Both the position numbers and the translations under genes were made by a program. A DNA stretch of 64,000 bases, taken from contig QEYB01000911.1 of the NCBI GenBank assembly GCA_017562135.1, positions 434,001 to 498,000 of the forward strand, read 5' to 3'. This DNA is from Dipylidium caninum (lineage: Eukaryota > Platyhelminthes > Cestoda > Cyclophyllidea > Dipylidiidae). The stretch's first letter is position 1. Every line of letters starts with the position of its first letter. A model generated the notes under the pieces. That model did no database searches, had not been told where the DNA came from, and saw only the letters and a program-made list of their open reading frames with translations. Positions 35,340 through 49,100 of the stretch are shown in pieces.

Positions 35340-36070
35340 CAAGTCTGTTTGGGACGGGGAAAGCAAACACGACTTCAGCTTTGACAAACGAAACACAGCC
35401 GCGAACTTAATGAAATCGTTCGAAGACTGGTAAATTGAGACAGACGACCCACCTCTCCCGCCGTCCCTCTAAAACTACCGGTGAAACGAATAGACTCAAA
35501 ATCTTTCCACAAAAGGCCAGTAACAGTCGAAGGATAGGCCGGTAGATCGCACAATTCGCCACTTCCATCTTCAGGATCTGTGTGATCTGCACTTCTTCAC
35601 ATCGGCAACTTAAATATCAACTTAAATATCATAGTACACGCACGCGTTGAGAATTAAACAGCTGGATTCTACCGAATGAGATAAGATCTTCCCAATACCA
35701 CTTCATCAGATACCAGTGCTCCAACTCCCAACTTAACCTTGCCAATTCGACACACTATTAATCATGCTCCAAAACTGGAATAAGATCTATTAAGCTGATT
35801 ACAAAGCCCATTGCATATAACGAAACAAGGCGCTCTCCACACAATGACGATTTTTACATTTCTAATTAAACCAGGCCACTTTAGATTACATAGAATATCG
35901 GTGCAATCTACGTACCTTAATTTTACCGCAAGCTAGGAGGAAGCGCAACACACTAACTCCGGACATTCTACAAACAAAGGAAAGACTATTGACGTGTTCG
36001 AAAAAAAGGTGGCAGTTGAAAACAACACTACTGTCTCATCTACGTGATCTATAATACAAAATAATACAGA
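35340..36070. repeat. Dispersed repeat, copy 2 (downstream of MIC13)
   Basis: Second copy of the repeat at 31,230-31,860, in the same orientation, offset 4,220 bp in the core. It includes the identical 97-bp block at 35,852-35,948 and an extra insertion near 35,775. It ends within a few bases of the MIC13 stop codon. Confidence 0.85.
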
Positions 36071-36073
36071 CAA

Positions 36074-36463
36074 TTAGTCACTTCGAAGCCCAGTTTTTTT
36101 TAAGGCTTTATCAACTGATGCAGAGACTCCATCGGAAGAGATAGATCCCAGACGAGAAAATGACGACTTCACGCATTCATTCCACTTGAGACAAGCTTCG
36201 TAGGGAAGCTGAAAAAAGTTAGCTAATAATCAGAATTTGCTGCATGCCTTTTGTACAGCTTCAGATACTTGGGGAACCAAATATGTCTTGAGATCTTCAT
36301 AGGCTTCGGCGCTCTCAGAAGAAGAACTCCATACTCCTTTGGATATACTGTAGTAGATTGCGCCTCCCAAAGCGCCTACTTTGATGACAGCTCTAATTTC
36401 ATTTATGCTACATATAGGAGAACGCACTTCGAAAAAGCTAAAGCCATTCGTACCAGTCCACAC
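36074..36463 (-). CDS. MIC13: MIC13/QIL1-like subunit of the mitochondrial MICOS complex
   Basis: MIC13 (QIL1) is a small inner-membrane protein that links the two MICOS subcomplexes at crista junctions. Two minus-strand exons, 36463-36257 and 36208-36074, joined in phase 0 over a 48-bp intron, give 113 residues; human MIC13 has 118. The N-terminal membrane segment VIKVGALGGAIYYSIS corresponds to the family's glycine-rich helix (IKGSVAGGAVYLVY in human). The second exon has LPYEACLKWNECVKS at the place of the conserved RDSWN motif. The donor is GTACAA, or alternatively GCATGC six bases on. Similarity is modest but length, topology and both motifs agree. Confidence 0.7.
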
Positions 36464-37187
36464 CGTCGTACAAGTGTGCGTCGAAGCGCCAATAATTAGG
36501 CGGCATCAAACCACTAGGCTATAAAAACATTTTTGTTTTTGAATGTAGGTAGTAAAATAACTGTAACATTTGGTTTTAAACTGAAAATAATTTTTACGTT
36601 GATAACATTTGCTTGCCATTGTCAGTTGCTCCAACACAGTGACGAAAACAATTTTTAACGTAGAACAACACATACGCGCGAAATTAGACTAATTCAAAAA
36701 TATAAATCACCAGCAACCTTGTCATAACCACTAAATTTTCCTTGCCTTTTATGCCGCAATGTACCAGTGCAGGAGACGGTCCACATCGACCTACTTTGCG
36801 CACCGTCACTTCGAGAATAAGATACCGCACTTCTGCCGAACAAATACACACATTAGGACCTCAGTTGTTGGGTTCAATGATTACGCCTTGACTTAACTAA
36901 GCCCAGTTATTGGCTGCTGTGAGAAATTCGAGTCCGAGTAATCCCAATTGAGCTACGATCCGCACATATAAATATGCCCAACGGACACAAATTACAAAAA
37001 ACGCCCGAAATCCTCCCCTCAAATAATTAAGAGGCCGTAAACTCAAAGACACCCATGACAAGGGACGGCCCAATGACCATGAGTACAACCACCGAAAAGT
37101 CCCTAACCACAGATCATCCGTATCTTTTGAACTCAGCAAATGTTACAAAGTATTAAAAAATCACAGCAAGTTGGATTGCCAACAGGG
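36464..37187. other. Gap between MIC13 and the RIC1 tail; no gene seen
   Basis: A+T-rich with no splice-flanked open frames. It probably contains the MIC13 promoter and the 3' end of the transcript coming from the right. Confidence 0.4.
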
Positions 37188-40100
37188 TTAAAAGATCGTA
37201 CAAGAAGAGCCTGATCTCTCGTTAATTGATGCAGGATTAACAAGATGGTCGTCAGCCGCGGATTCAAAGTCCCCGGCTACATAATCTTGAGTCTTCAGCG
37301 TTTGCATGGACGAATAAAGTAAAGTCGGCATCGCTGCTTGTCTCTCTGCAGTCCTTCTCGAAACAGAAAATCTCTTCGCCTAAAACAAAAAACATGTCAG
37401 GGCATTCAAGCTGTACTGACGCAGAACTCAAATGCCAGGAGTTACCAGATTTGGTTCTGAATCGTCGTGTTCAGGAATTGACGTTCCCCTAATTAGCTTT
37501 TTTTCCACTGTCAGAGATTTCTTTGGTTCCATAAACGGGTGAAGGCTTTTACTGCAAAAGAGTTACAAAATACAAGTTCATAAAAAAGTTCACGTCCAAA
37601 TAAATCACCGATAAAATTTTAAAAAGACGCCAAATTCACTGTCCATAAGAGAGTGCCGATTTCGGAGACATTCAACAGAAGGCAAATAGCTAAGTGACAT
37701 GACTAGCCTGTGGGATAAAACTTGTCCATTTCGCTGCATGAATAATAGTAAAATCACAAGGTTATTGTGCTTTACCGAATAAAACATCGATTTTTACTAC
37801 GCACAAAGTCAACCACTTTTTATAGCTCTATAAAGACGGAATTGCTCAAATGAAACAAAACTTATGGCCATTAAAAACAACTAGAAACACACTGAATAAT
37901 TGGTTTCAGCTCTGCGAAAAAGTTGAAGTACTCAGGAGTAGCCTGCGGATTAGCCGAAACCAAGCATTCTAGGGTTTCAAGACCGTGTAAAATGCGGAGC
38001 AGAAGTTGCGGTGGCGGCGACAACGACGAAGAGACCACCTCAGCACTTTTAGGAGGCAAAAGGGAGAAGACTTTGATGACGGCCTGTTTGTCCAACAGCA
38101 GGATGGCCACGAGGAGCGTCCAGCAAAATAGAGCCTCTTCCGAGGGGCCAAATGACGCTGGGAGAACAGAGGAGTTGAGCTCGCTAATCACTAAAAACAG
38201 GTGAGTTTGAAGCAATTGGATTTGTTGATGTGTCCGCAGTGCCTGATCAAAAGTGGGAGTTTCCTCGGCTGAGTTAAAATTCCTGTCATAAAAAATAAAG
38301 TGAAATTAAACACAAGTGACATGAAAAAAGAGTAGAAACGATCGAAGAGCAAATTAACGACATTGTCAAATTCACCAGGAACGTCCTTCTAACAATTTCA
38401 ATCATTCAAAAGTGTCGAAAAATCTCTTCCCCGGGGGTAATGTTAAATGACCAATACAAATAAAAGCAAGTCAAATAAGAGCAGTAATTCCATGGTGAGA
38501 TATAATTTGTCGCGAGCGGCATTTCGGGAAATCTTTATTCAAGTACAGAATAAACTGTCATATACTTGTTCAAATGACGTAAGCTCCCCAAAGCATTGTT
38601 ATTGCGAATATTCCCAATATTTTAGTACATCCATCCACTCACAAAGCGGGCGATGAGATCTCCAAGTTAGCAGGGAACTCCGATTCCGCACCATTGACTG
38701 CTCGAGCAAAGCCGGGTTGTTTTCGTGGGCATAAAAATGTACCATCTTTTTGACCTCCTAAGGGCAGAAACCAACCAAAATCGGCGTGAAGACGAAGCAA
38801 ACACCGTGGCCAGTCATCCACATCCATGACATACGCGCTGGCATGAAAAATAAAAAAAAAACTCGAACAAAAAAAAACACGAGCTCATTTGCGATCGACG
38901 TGCATGGACTAAAGGAACAAACCGATTAGTTAGAAGCCATTGGGGAAGAGAGGAATTGAAAGTCTCTGCCGAATCCAAGAAGCCGTTCTCTGATGTATTG
39001 GGAAAGGATTCGTGAGGAGAGTGGGGCGCGAGGTTGGCGAAGATTTCTTCCAGAGACTTCCATGAACCCTCGCGCAAAAATCGACACTTGATATTTTCTA
39101 TGAAATCGTCCACTTCATTTACTACATTGGGTGAATGCTCGGAAAGGGCTGCGGGTAGAAAGCGAAACTATTTAAAACAATTTTGATACGCTAATTTCTT
39201 TCACAAATTCACTTACTATTTTCGGAATGTCATTTTTAAGACAGTCGTCGCGTAGTCTTCACAAATAAACGTTTTTGGCTTGCTATGCTAATTGAATTTC
39301 ATCAACAGATCTACAGATCGGCACCTTAGTAATTTTTACACAATGCAGGCGTAAAGGGTTCCTTCCGCCTGCACTTTACCTATGATGATGGGCATAAAAA
39401 CAAGGATCTGAGCTGTTTTTACCGGAAATTCCTGGCTACAAAATGACTATTTAGATGGCATTTGTGCTGTCCACAAATCAAGCCGACTGTTGGAATGCTA
39501 ATCTGGATTCTACACAACCATTCACAGTTATATTTTGAAGTAGAAGTGTTCAAGCAGACAGACGTATTAGTTTTTAATTTCATCGAACTACCCAATTGTA
39601 TGAGCTGATTTAGAAGCAATTATTGTTGGAAATTAATTATCTATGCATTTTTACGATGCACAAGTGGTTGTATAACCCAAAGTAGACTCACTTGTAGCCT
39701 TGAGGAATCGTATAAGATCACCAACATAATGCCATTGAGATTCCTTAATGACCTTTGCGAGGAGGAGTAAAGCACACTGAAAAAAATGTAAAAACGAATA
39801 TAGAGACTCGAGTAAAAGCTGAAAGGGGACTTGTGATTAAAGCGCCTATTAAGTATTAAAGGAGAGATTTTATCCGGGGTCCCTATGCTTTAAAATTTAC
39901 AATTTCTGACATCCTATAGGTGGCATGCAGTCGATTGATGCCGCGAGTTCTTCAAATTAACCACACTACAATTATTTTAAAAATCAAGGAGAGGAAAAAA
40001 CTTAACAATTTGTGCATAACAAGCAACCATTTTTAAATGGACATAGAAAAAATGGTTTATGTGTCCGAGAAGGGCTAAGGGTTCGCGAAACTATTGCCGC

Positions 40101-43100
40101 ATAAGAATTACTTACGACATCTTACTTTTAACCTTCAACGTACTTTTATCCCCTCACGATAAAACTATGCTTCGACATACGGTGTAGCGTTACTAATAAA
40201 CACGTCACAGTCAACGTCCAAATACTGTCTAAAATGTCATATATTACTTCGATAGAGGCATTAGGTTCCTCATTACATGAATCTGAAGCTTCATTCGATA
40301 ACTATTCGTCGAAAACCTAAGAGAAAAGAAGAATGCCCACCTGTTTGCATGTATCCTGTTTCTCGGAGTTTTGAAGGATGACCAAACAAGAGGCTGCAGT
40401 GTCCAATTGGTCTAGTGAAATAGCGTGATCAAAGATGTCTTTCGGACGTCGGCCGAGGGCGCAGAGAGGTGACGCCACCAAGTAACCTCAGTCTTACGAG
40501 TGCACTGAACAACCACGTCAAGGAAGTGTGGAAATTGCTCGATAAAAGCTGTAGCTTGGGGTAGTAGAGGATCTAAGAAAGATAGCGCAGAAACAATTGC
40601 CCTCACTTTTTGAGTTAGAGAACTGATAGTATCCCGAAACCCACTATGGCAGCTAAAGTCATTAGAAAACAGAGCACTCCCAACCATCAGGTCAAAGTGA
40701 GGATTCGGGTGATTTTGAAAGAACGAAGGTTTAATTTTTAGTGGAATCAAGTGACATTTTTACGGAATTAAAAATGATCAGAGAAATGAAATACCTTCAC
40801 TCTCCCATTCATTAGGATATGAACATTCACTCAATAAATCGCGAAAGTACGGAGCAGAGTAGGTGTTTAAAATAAAGCAATCTTATAATAGGGAGTAATT
40901 TTACTCAAGGAACGTTCCATAAAGAATAGTTAGTTAATGGTATTGTAATCAAGACAAGGCTAGACATTTCAATATCATTTATTGAAATTTTGGTCAAACA
41001 TCAAGCAGAAACCAGACTCAATAGATTAGTCAAGGAAATTGCTAACTACCAACGTTCGAAGCATTAGGTACTTATTAAAAAAATACATGAACGGGTAAAA
41101 CAAGAATAGGCAGAATAAGAAATTGATTGTAGTGTAATAGCAAGGGTAAGAAGATAACCTGAATTGATCCAGTGGACCATGAGAAACTGACCTGGAATAG
41201 GAGATTTAGAAGTTGCCTCTTCCTCCAGAATCTCATGAAGAAGTAATTCAAGAATATGTTGGAAGTAGGGCAGCCTCTGGTAGGCGGAGGCAAGGTCATA
41301 TGCTATATCTGATAGGCTAAAAATTCAGAAAATTAAAACTATTAAAGAAAATCGGGAAACCACGCGAAACGGACCGGAGCAGGGTTCGAAGATTTGTTAT
41401 AAGGGAGGAAAGAAAAAAAACCGCTTCTAGTCGGCATGTCGAATAAGACATAATACAGAAAGTGCTAGGTCGTTCCACGCTGATAGTAACGTCAATAAGA
41501 AAATGAAAAGGAGGAATTAGGTGTAGCAGGAGATGTTCTAGAGCTACATCAATCCTCAAGCCACCGCGACAGAGATTGAACGAACGACAATAAACACAGT
41601 CTTGATAATCTATTATTTATTGTCTATTATTTATTGTCAAACTGGTCGCGCTACCGGTCAAGTTTTCCTTAAAAATTCTAGAAGCAACTCACGAGGAAAT
41701 TTGAAATCACAATAAACCCCACAATCGGGGATATTAAAATGAGGTACTTTGGATATCTTATTGTCGAAAACAAGAAAGCGGTAATATAGCTTACTTTTTA
41801 AACAACAAATCTTTCAGTAGATTTGGAAGGAATAAGTTGGTCTGCAAGTAAAATCAGCTTTAAACGTCAAATCGTGGAAGTGAAGCATAATGGTAATATA
41901 AAACAATCAGAACACCTGACGAATTAGTGGCAAACAACTTTAGGCCATTCAAGAACTTGATTTTAACTCAAACCAAAGGTTACCTTAAGGCTGACACAAC
42001 AGCAGGGCATTTGAATACAAGGATCAGAAAGAACGTCTGAGTAGGAGCGTTCCATGCGGATGTAGTCGCTCTGAACTGTCACGAGAACGGCTTTGTCTAT
42101 GAAAATGGCTACAGAGGAATAAACTACATAAAAGAAAATGAGCATGAGAGTAAAGAGCATTTTGAACACCGTTTGGGATAAAATACATTGCCAGTAAAAC
42201 GCCCAAAAGACCGGAATTCGAATTAAAGGAAGAATTATTCTGATATATGCAGATAATAATCGTCATGGAGCAAGTTGCTAAGGCAAAAAGATACGGTGTT
42301 AGAGGAAGACAGCCATAAGGATTGTTTAGCAGGAAGTAAAGGAGTGTTCAGAAAACGTGCCAAATTGAAGTGCCAGCTAGCCATGCCAAAGAAATAGTAA
42401 ATTTATGATTGTCTTCATTCGACAATAATTTTTTTCCGTATAAGAAGTAAATTCATAGAAGTTCTCGGATTCAAGCTTCAGGATTACACGAAGTCTTCCT
42501 ATAACTCCGCAAAAACTACTTAAAACTGGAAGTGGGGTGATACCTGGCTTACTAAGGGATAATTTGTGAATCAGACGATGTAACCCATGGAAAAAACAAA
42601 GCCAATAAACTAGTTTAACAATTTAGGTTTCAGAAGTGTATTGAGCCAAAACCGCGTGACGAGTGTGGCTGGAGAGATAACAGAAAAATTAAATTTCAAA
42701 AAATTGGATTAAGTGGAAATTTTAAAGGAAATTACGGGATAAATCGCCCTCACCACGCAAAGCTCATTAAATAAATGAAAAAGCAGCTTACCCAAAGGGT
42801 ACGAGAGTCCATCTAGCCCCAGAGATATCATGACACGTCGCGAGGTCTTCATGGCAGTAGTGAGGGGAAAACATAAACTAAGGGATTTCTTATCCAGGCC
42901 TGGGGAGAGCGGAATCTCAGGCATACTCCCAGTAGACCGCCGCACCGAAGAGGTTTCCAGAGGTAGCCAGATGCGCATGCCATCTGCGCCACAGAAAAGC
43001 CAAATCGAGTTGCTGAGGAAGAGCGGAAGAGTGGGGACGTGAAATCCATGGAATCCCTCCACTTGAGGACTCTTTGATTCGTTGTCACAAACATCAACAT

Positions 43101-46100
43101 CTTTTTCATCCCCATCACTATCACTGAAATTGCCGAGTCCAACAGACCTTGGTAAAATTGATGATGAGGGTGAACTTGTTGCGGGCGCCCACAGCAACTC
43201 AACCCGAGAAGCGATAAGAGTTGGGCTGAAAGTGTCTCTCTGCAAAGTAAATGAACCGTACGCTCTAATGTGACAAAAATACCGAAGTTTAAACTACAAA
43301 ATAATCAGTTGAACTACTTCAGCAATGGACTGCAATAACTCATTTCACATCGTAAAACATCGTCTTTGTTTCCAGACTGACGAAATTGGTAAATTAATTT
43401 CAATGGCGATTATTCCATCACTTCCACCTCCAGGTAGCTCCTAAAGTTTACTTCTGGCCCGATCAAGTGATATATTTTGAAATTATTCCGATTATGCACT
43501 GGCGCCTACTATTTTGATGTATTCGAAAATCACACAGAAAGATTTCAAAACGATATGAAGAAATCGTAAAAATCATGAAATAGTCATTTTTTAGAACAAC
43601 GGAGCCGAAATTACTTGAACAATTCCTGTTGATTTATTAATGTCCCGCCGTACGAAAAAGTAATGCCAAGACGTATCAACTGCTCTAAACTATTTGCGAC
43701 GATCTGTTAGGAAACCAGCAAATTCCCCACTTTTCTGATGGGCTGCTCATCAGGAGAAGCACACCAGAGTATGAATGGAAGGGTAGCCATGCGGGCACCG
43801 AAGACAAACTTTACAGTCCATAATACCAAGAAGGCCAATTACTTGGCCACAGAACAGGATATCAAAATAAGTCGTTTCACGCAGGGTCTGAGACAAGTGT
43901 TCAAACATAACGAGCGAAAATAAGTTTTGAGTGGGAGAATTAAACTATTAGACTTCCGGCCGTAATAACATGATTTATGAACGATTTGTTGACGTTGGAA
44001 AAGAAGAAAAAAAACATAAAGTTCATCAGAACGCTAAATAAAACAAATACCAAGATGAAATCCATTGTTTTACCTTCGTAATTCTCCACAAGACCGATTA
44101 ATGACAAAAGTACTTAAAAAGAATACCGACCATGAATCAAAAATTGCCGTATTAATTATACCTTGGTACGCCAAATCGAAGACATTACATGTAACAGATT
44201 GTAAAGTTTAACTTCTCCACTAAAAGCATTGTCTTGGTAAAAAGGCAAAATACCATAAAGGGAATGGATATAATAGCAGATGAATATCTCACATATTTTC
44301 GCACGTTGGCGTCTACCCTCCCAAAGAAACCGGATAAGTCAGCAGTGGGTGGGTTGTCAGAGCTATTCTGAAGTCCTGCCAGTGAAGATGAGCAGAGGTT
44401 AGGAAGGAGGAGGAGGTTTCCCGCATACGTGGCGAGGAGGGTGCTACCGTCCCATTCTATGCTCTTTACCGGCGAATACCCATCGTCTAAGAAGTGACAA
44501 AAAATAAGAAAGAATTGGATGAAAATAACCAGTTTTGAACAAATTTTTATGAATTGAACAGATAGCCCGAGAGTTCAACAAATGCGACAAGTCAGCGAGG
44601 TAAAGGTTAATTAATACATAAAATGTCACCTATAAATGCATAGTTGAAACTGGAATTACAATATTTTCTGGCAGGAAGGATAAACGTGAAAATTAAGACA
44701 TAGTCAGACGTAGAGAAATAAAAAAGAAATATTGGACGTAATGTGAATTTAGGAATCAGTGAACGCCAGAAAAAAGTGAGAAATTTACAGAATCATAACG
44801 ATGAGACGCGGCAAAGTCATTTACAAACTTACATCTTACTAGTGATTTAAGAATAGATGTTACACAATGAAATATTAAACATAACCAAGGACATAGTAAA
44901 TGAGATACAAATTGCTCACTTGTAAAAAGAACAATTTTCTTTGATACTTAACAGTTGAATGAATAATAAAAAAACATACCACGAGTCAATGGGACGTGTC
45001 CACTGGATGAATGAGAGTTCAAATCGAAGGGAAATATCCGAGTGAGACAGACGGCATGGGGAAAAAACATAGTGAAGTTGAAGGTTGATTGAGGCGTCAG
45101 TACGACTTCTGTACAGGAAAAAAAGGACTTAGGTAGATTTCAACTGGGTAAAAAATTTAATTGATAAATACGGACGAGTTTTCAGACTTCGCCAAGATGG
45201 GAAACTCTCAGTGAAGAGGGGGAGTACAAACATTTAAGCAGAAAACACACATACCTCATTCAAGTTATTTGAACCGTAGATAAGTAAACAGTATGAGTTC
45301 ATTGATATACTCGTAATACTAGTTCGCTCCAAATAACAATGAGAAAACGTTTAACACAAGCGTGTGAGAAAGGCAAAACATCTCCGGAATCAGAATTTTT
45401 GTAACAGACTATAAACAAAGAGCCAATTGCCGAAATGTTTCTCAAAATAAGACTGACAATCAATTTTAACTCAGTAAGAACAGTATCAAATTAAATTTCT
45501 CGAGAACTAAGAGAAAAACTGTCAACCTAAGTTGAATCGGGGCATTGTATAAACTTGAATAAGAAATAACCCAAGACTTCTCCCATTGAGTTTCACCATC
45601 TGCAATGAATAATGGTCGGTTATCTATAGTTACCCATAACTACTACCAGCATGATGATCTACATGTTACTTAATGGGCCCGAAATGAAAATTTCCAAGCT
45701 ATAAAGCATATTGCCGGTATACCTTAAGGGCGTCAAGGTGATGAATGTTACCCAGACAGGATTATGACCAGGCTTATGTTGGCAAATAACCCAAGATTTT
45801 AACGACCTCTTCCTAATTTCTTCTTGAACAAGAGCAGTTTGATAAAAACTGAGTATAAATTTGTCGATATTCGCCTAGGTAGGTTATTTCAATAGAATAC
45901 CATGTGGTTTGAATCCGATGGAGAGGTTAAATGACCGATAGTGACTGTCAGTAGAGAATATAACTAGACGATCGCCCACAACATCTAGCACGAGAGGACG
46001 GATGGAGCTATCCAGGGCCAGGATGGAAGAAAAACGGTCATCCAATTTCTCTGTGCTGGGATAGCACCGAATCTATTAGAACAGGAGGAAAATGAAATGG

Positions 46101-49100
46101 TTTAATGGAAAAAAAATCAAAATATGAGTGAAGGTCCATACAAACCTCACAGTGATTCGCAGCATAGTTAAAAGCACAGAAGCACATAAAGCGTCCCCAC
46201 CAAGCCAGACCTGCATGGACCTCAAACGCCCGCTCCTAAAATAACACAATCAAAGGATAAGTAAAATTAATTAACCTCTTACTCTTAAGTATTCATAGGG
46301 TCAAACTCTAATGGACCTTCATCATTTGCGATAACTGTCCAACTTTTATTTCAAAAGCAGATGCACAGATCTTAGCTAATAAGGTTTTTCTTTCCAATGT
46401 TACATTTCGGCAATGACACTGTCCATGAATTCGTATAACATTTTCAAGGGAAATCGTTTTGCTTTCCTATTGCCAAAAGCGATAAATGTTAAAAAATCCA
46501 TCTATGGCGCAAATAAAAAACACCTTTTAGTTTTTAGCCAAACAAACTCCAATAAAACGTCGAAATCGAAAGAGCGGAAAACGTGAGGACTGACTCAAGG
46601 CAAGCTTCAAGTAGTTGCAGAAAAAGTGGAAAAGGGACAGATGTATAATAAGGGTAATTGCAAAAATATGTTTACACACAAGTCTCAATTAGGTTGACTA
46701 TTGCCTTTTCTGTGTTGGAAAAAAAAAGTTCTTCAATATCTAACTTCTGATGAGGCATTCTTCACTTTTCACCGTTTAAGTTTTTAATCAGCTCAAAAAG
46801 AAGTCTACCAGGCTTAAAAATAATAACTTTGAATGAATTATTGTGGCCCGTAAACTAACAGAAACTGTTAGAGTGAAAGATTATCTTAAATAACCTTACT
46901 TAAAGTAGTATTAAGCTGGAGATCCTACGTAAGAATTGACCACATGCACACCGCATAGAGAATTTCTACAATCTCAGTGGTTTCAAATATAAAACATTTC
47001 AACAGAATTAGTTTAAAAAATATACAGATAATAAACAACACCAGTTGCTATCCTGAGAATGAACGAATACAAAAAGTTAATGTCAAAAGAAGCTGCTTCT
47101 CTTAAAAGTAGCAATGGAAAATTGAATGGAAATAGATAAAGATGTCAAGGAATAAGTAATAAAATAGTGAATAGATCAATCTCGTTAAGTGGTAAGGAAA
47201 GAAGTGGTGATGCGTTGCACCCATGAAGATCTGCTAATAAAGGAGGACGCCAGAACTCTTTACCTGAGTGATGTTGCCAAAAAGACGCCAATGCAGAGAC
47301 GCGAGAGAGCAGACGGCAAAGCCTCGGGAGCCCGCGACAATCATTTGATTTCCTTGTTTATTTAGAGCCGCAAACTACGGAGAAATGAAAATTTTTCTGT
47401 ATTCTTATGTATAATTTGTGACTGATTTGTCAAGGGTCAGTTGAGATCTCATTTTACGTTTCTCATGTGTAATTAACGAATGTAGGTAGAGTAAATGAAC
47501 TTTCGTAGATGTTTTCGAAATAAAGCAAAATGTTTATATGAATACTGCATGGTGACTTATGGTTCTGAGGAAGGGAAATGTGTTTCAGCACCATTGAGGA
47601 TAACGGGAGACGAGGTAAGGGGGGACTGTGATAAATTTTGGATGGCACATCACCGTTACAGCCACGTAAAAAATCTCTGATTCGACTGTTTGTAATATCC
47701 GCACCTCCCAACGAAAGTCTCTGCAGATCAGATTTATTGCACTTGGAAGTAAAGTTATTGGTGAACATTGTCGGAAGATTACAAAAATTTCCCCTGAAAA
47801 TATTTACTCAACTTTTCTTTAAGTGTATGCTCGTACTTGTATAATTCGCATGAATTAAACTGAAATTACTAATTAAAGTCAGTTGAGTATTGTTGGTTAA
47901 TTGTCCTTGTACAAGTATTATTGCTTTTCTCCCAAATGCAAACCTCTAACAACGAAGCTCGATGATAGCATATCTCATCTGTTATCCCTAGTAAAGCTAA
48001 AAAGTGTTCAAGGTAATTGAAATTCCAGTCGATGATCTTTATTTTAGAGTGGTGATACTTTACTGAAACCGCAAGAATTAGCCCCTGCTTTATAACCCAA
48101 ATTATTTTCCAGATGATCATCAGGTAAGTATGCTGGTCAAACGCGTTTTTTAGACACATACAAGGGAGCTAACCTTAAAAGTTCGCACAAAAATCGGCAC
48201 ACATAGTCTTAGTGTTTTACGGAATGCACAGTGTTGTACGCGCTTGCAACGACCAATTCAGATAAAAATGTCATTTACACAGGAATAAACAAACAGAAAG
48301 AAAAAAATAATCTAATCTGAGTGAACTAACGGGAACTGTCGACTATCCTAGATCGTTCCGCATATTAGACGTAAATGAAGGCCAGTAATAAGCAAATCAC
48401 CAGCAATTAGAGTAACCTTATTGTATAAATAAAGTTATAAAGGTTTTGGGCATAAAGCAGGCAATATCAACTGCAAGTATGTGGTGTACGAAGGTAAAAG
48501 GGAGCACAATTAAATCCTAGCACGCATATAGTAGTTGGTGATACTGTAATGGCTATGTTAATGCTTATGTCGAACACATTAGTCAAAAATAAGGCGAGAG
48601 CATACCTTGAGTGGGAAATTTGGTCGAATGTACTCCGGAGGCAGAGGAACGTGCAACATACTTTGTCGAGAGTGAAGGTATCGCCGAACTGCAACCAAAA
48701 CAGCTTCTGGGGTGCAGAGAAGTAGATGCAGGTGATTGTCCTGAATACGCAAAAGTATTATACTTATCATCTAACCCTAAAACGAGTCAATAATTAATAA
48801 TGATTTAGCTAAAAACAGTACTTAGGAGTAACTTGTGCTTTTCGTCACATGGACATATACGATTCCATCGGTTAGGTGATAATAGTACTAAGCCATTTGA
48901 TGGCTAAGAATAAACGCGAGTCCAAGAGATAGAATCGACGAACTTCAAGCAACTGGGAGGACTAATTGACTACTTAGTTGATGTTTACATGGTTACTTCG
49001 TGTAAATAAGGAGGCATTTCCGATAGTTCTAAAAGATTTGTCAGACGCAAATAGAGAAACAGAATAAATATTTGACAAAGTGGTTCAATCAAAATCAGAG

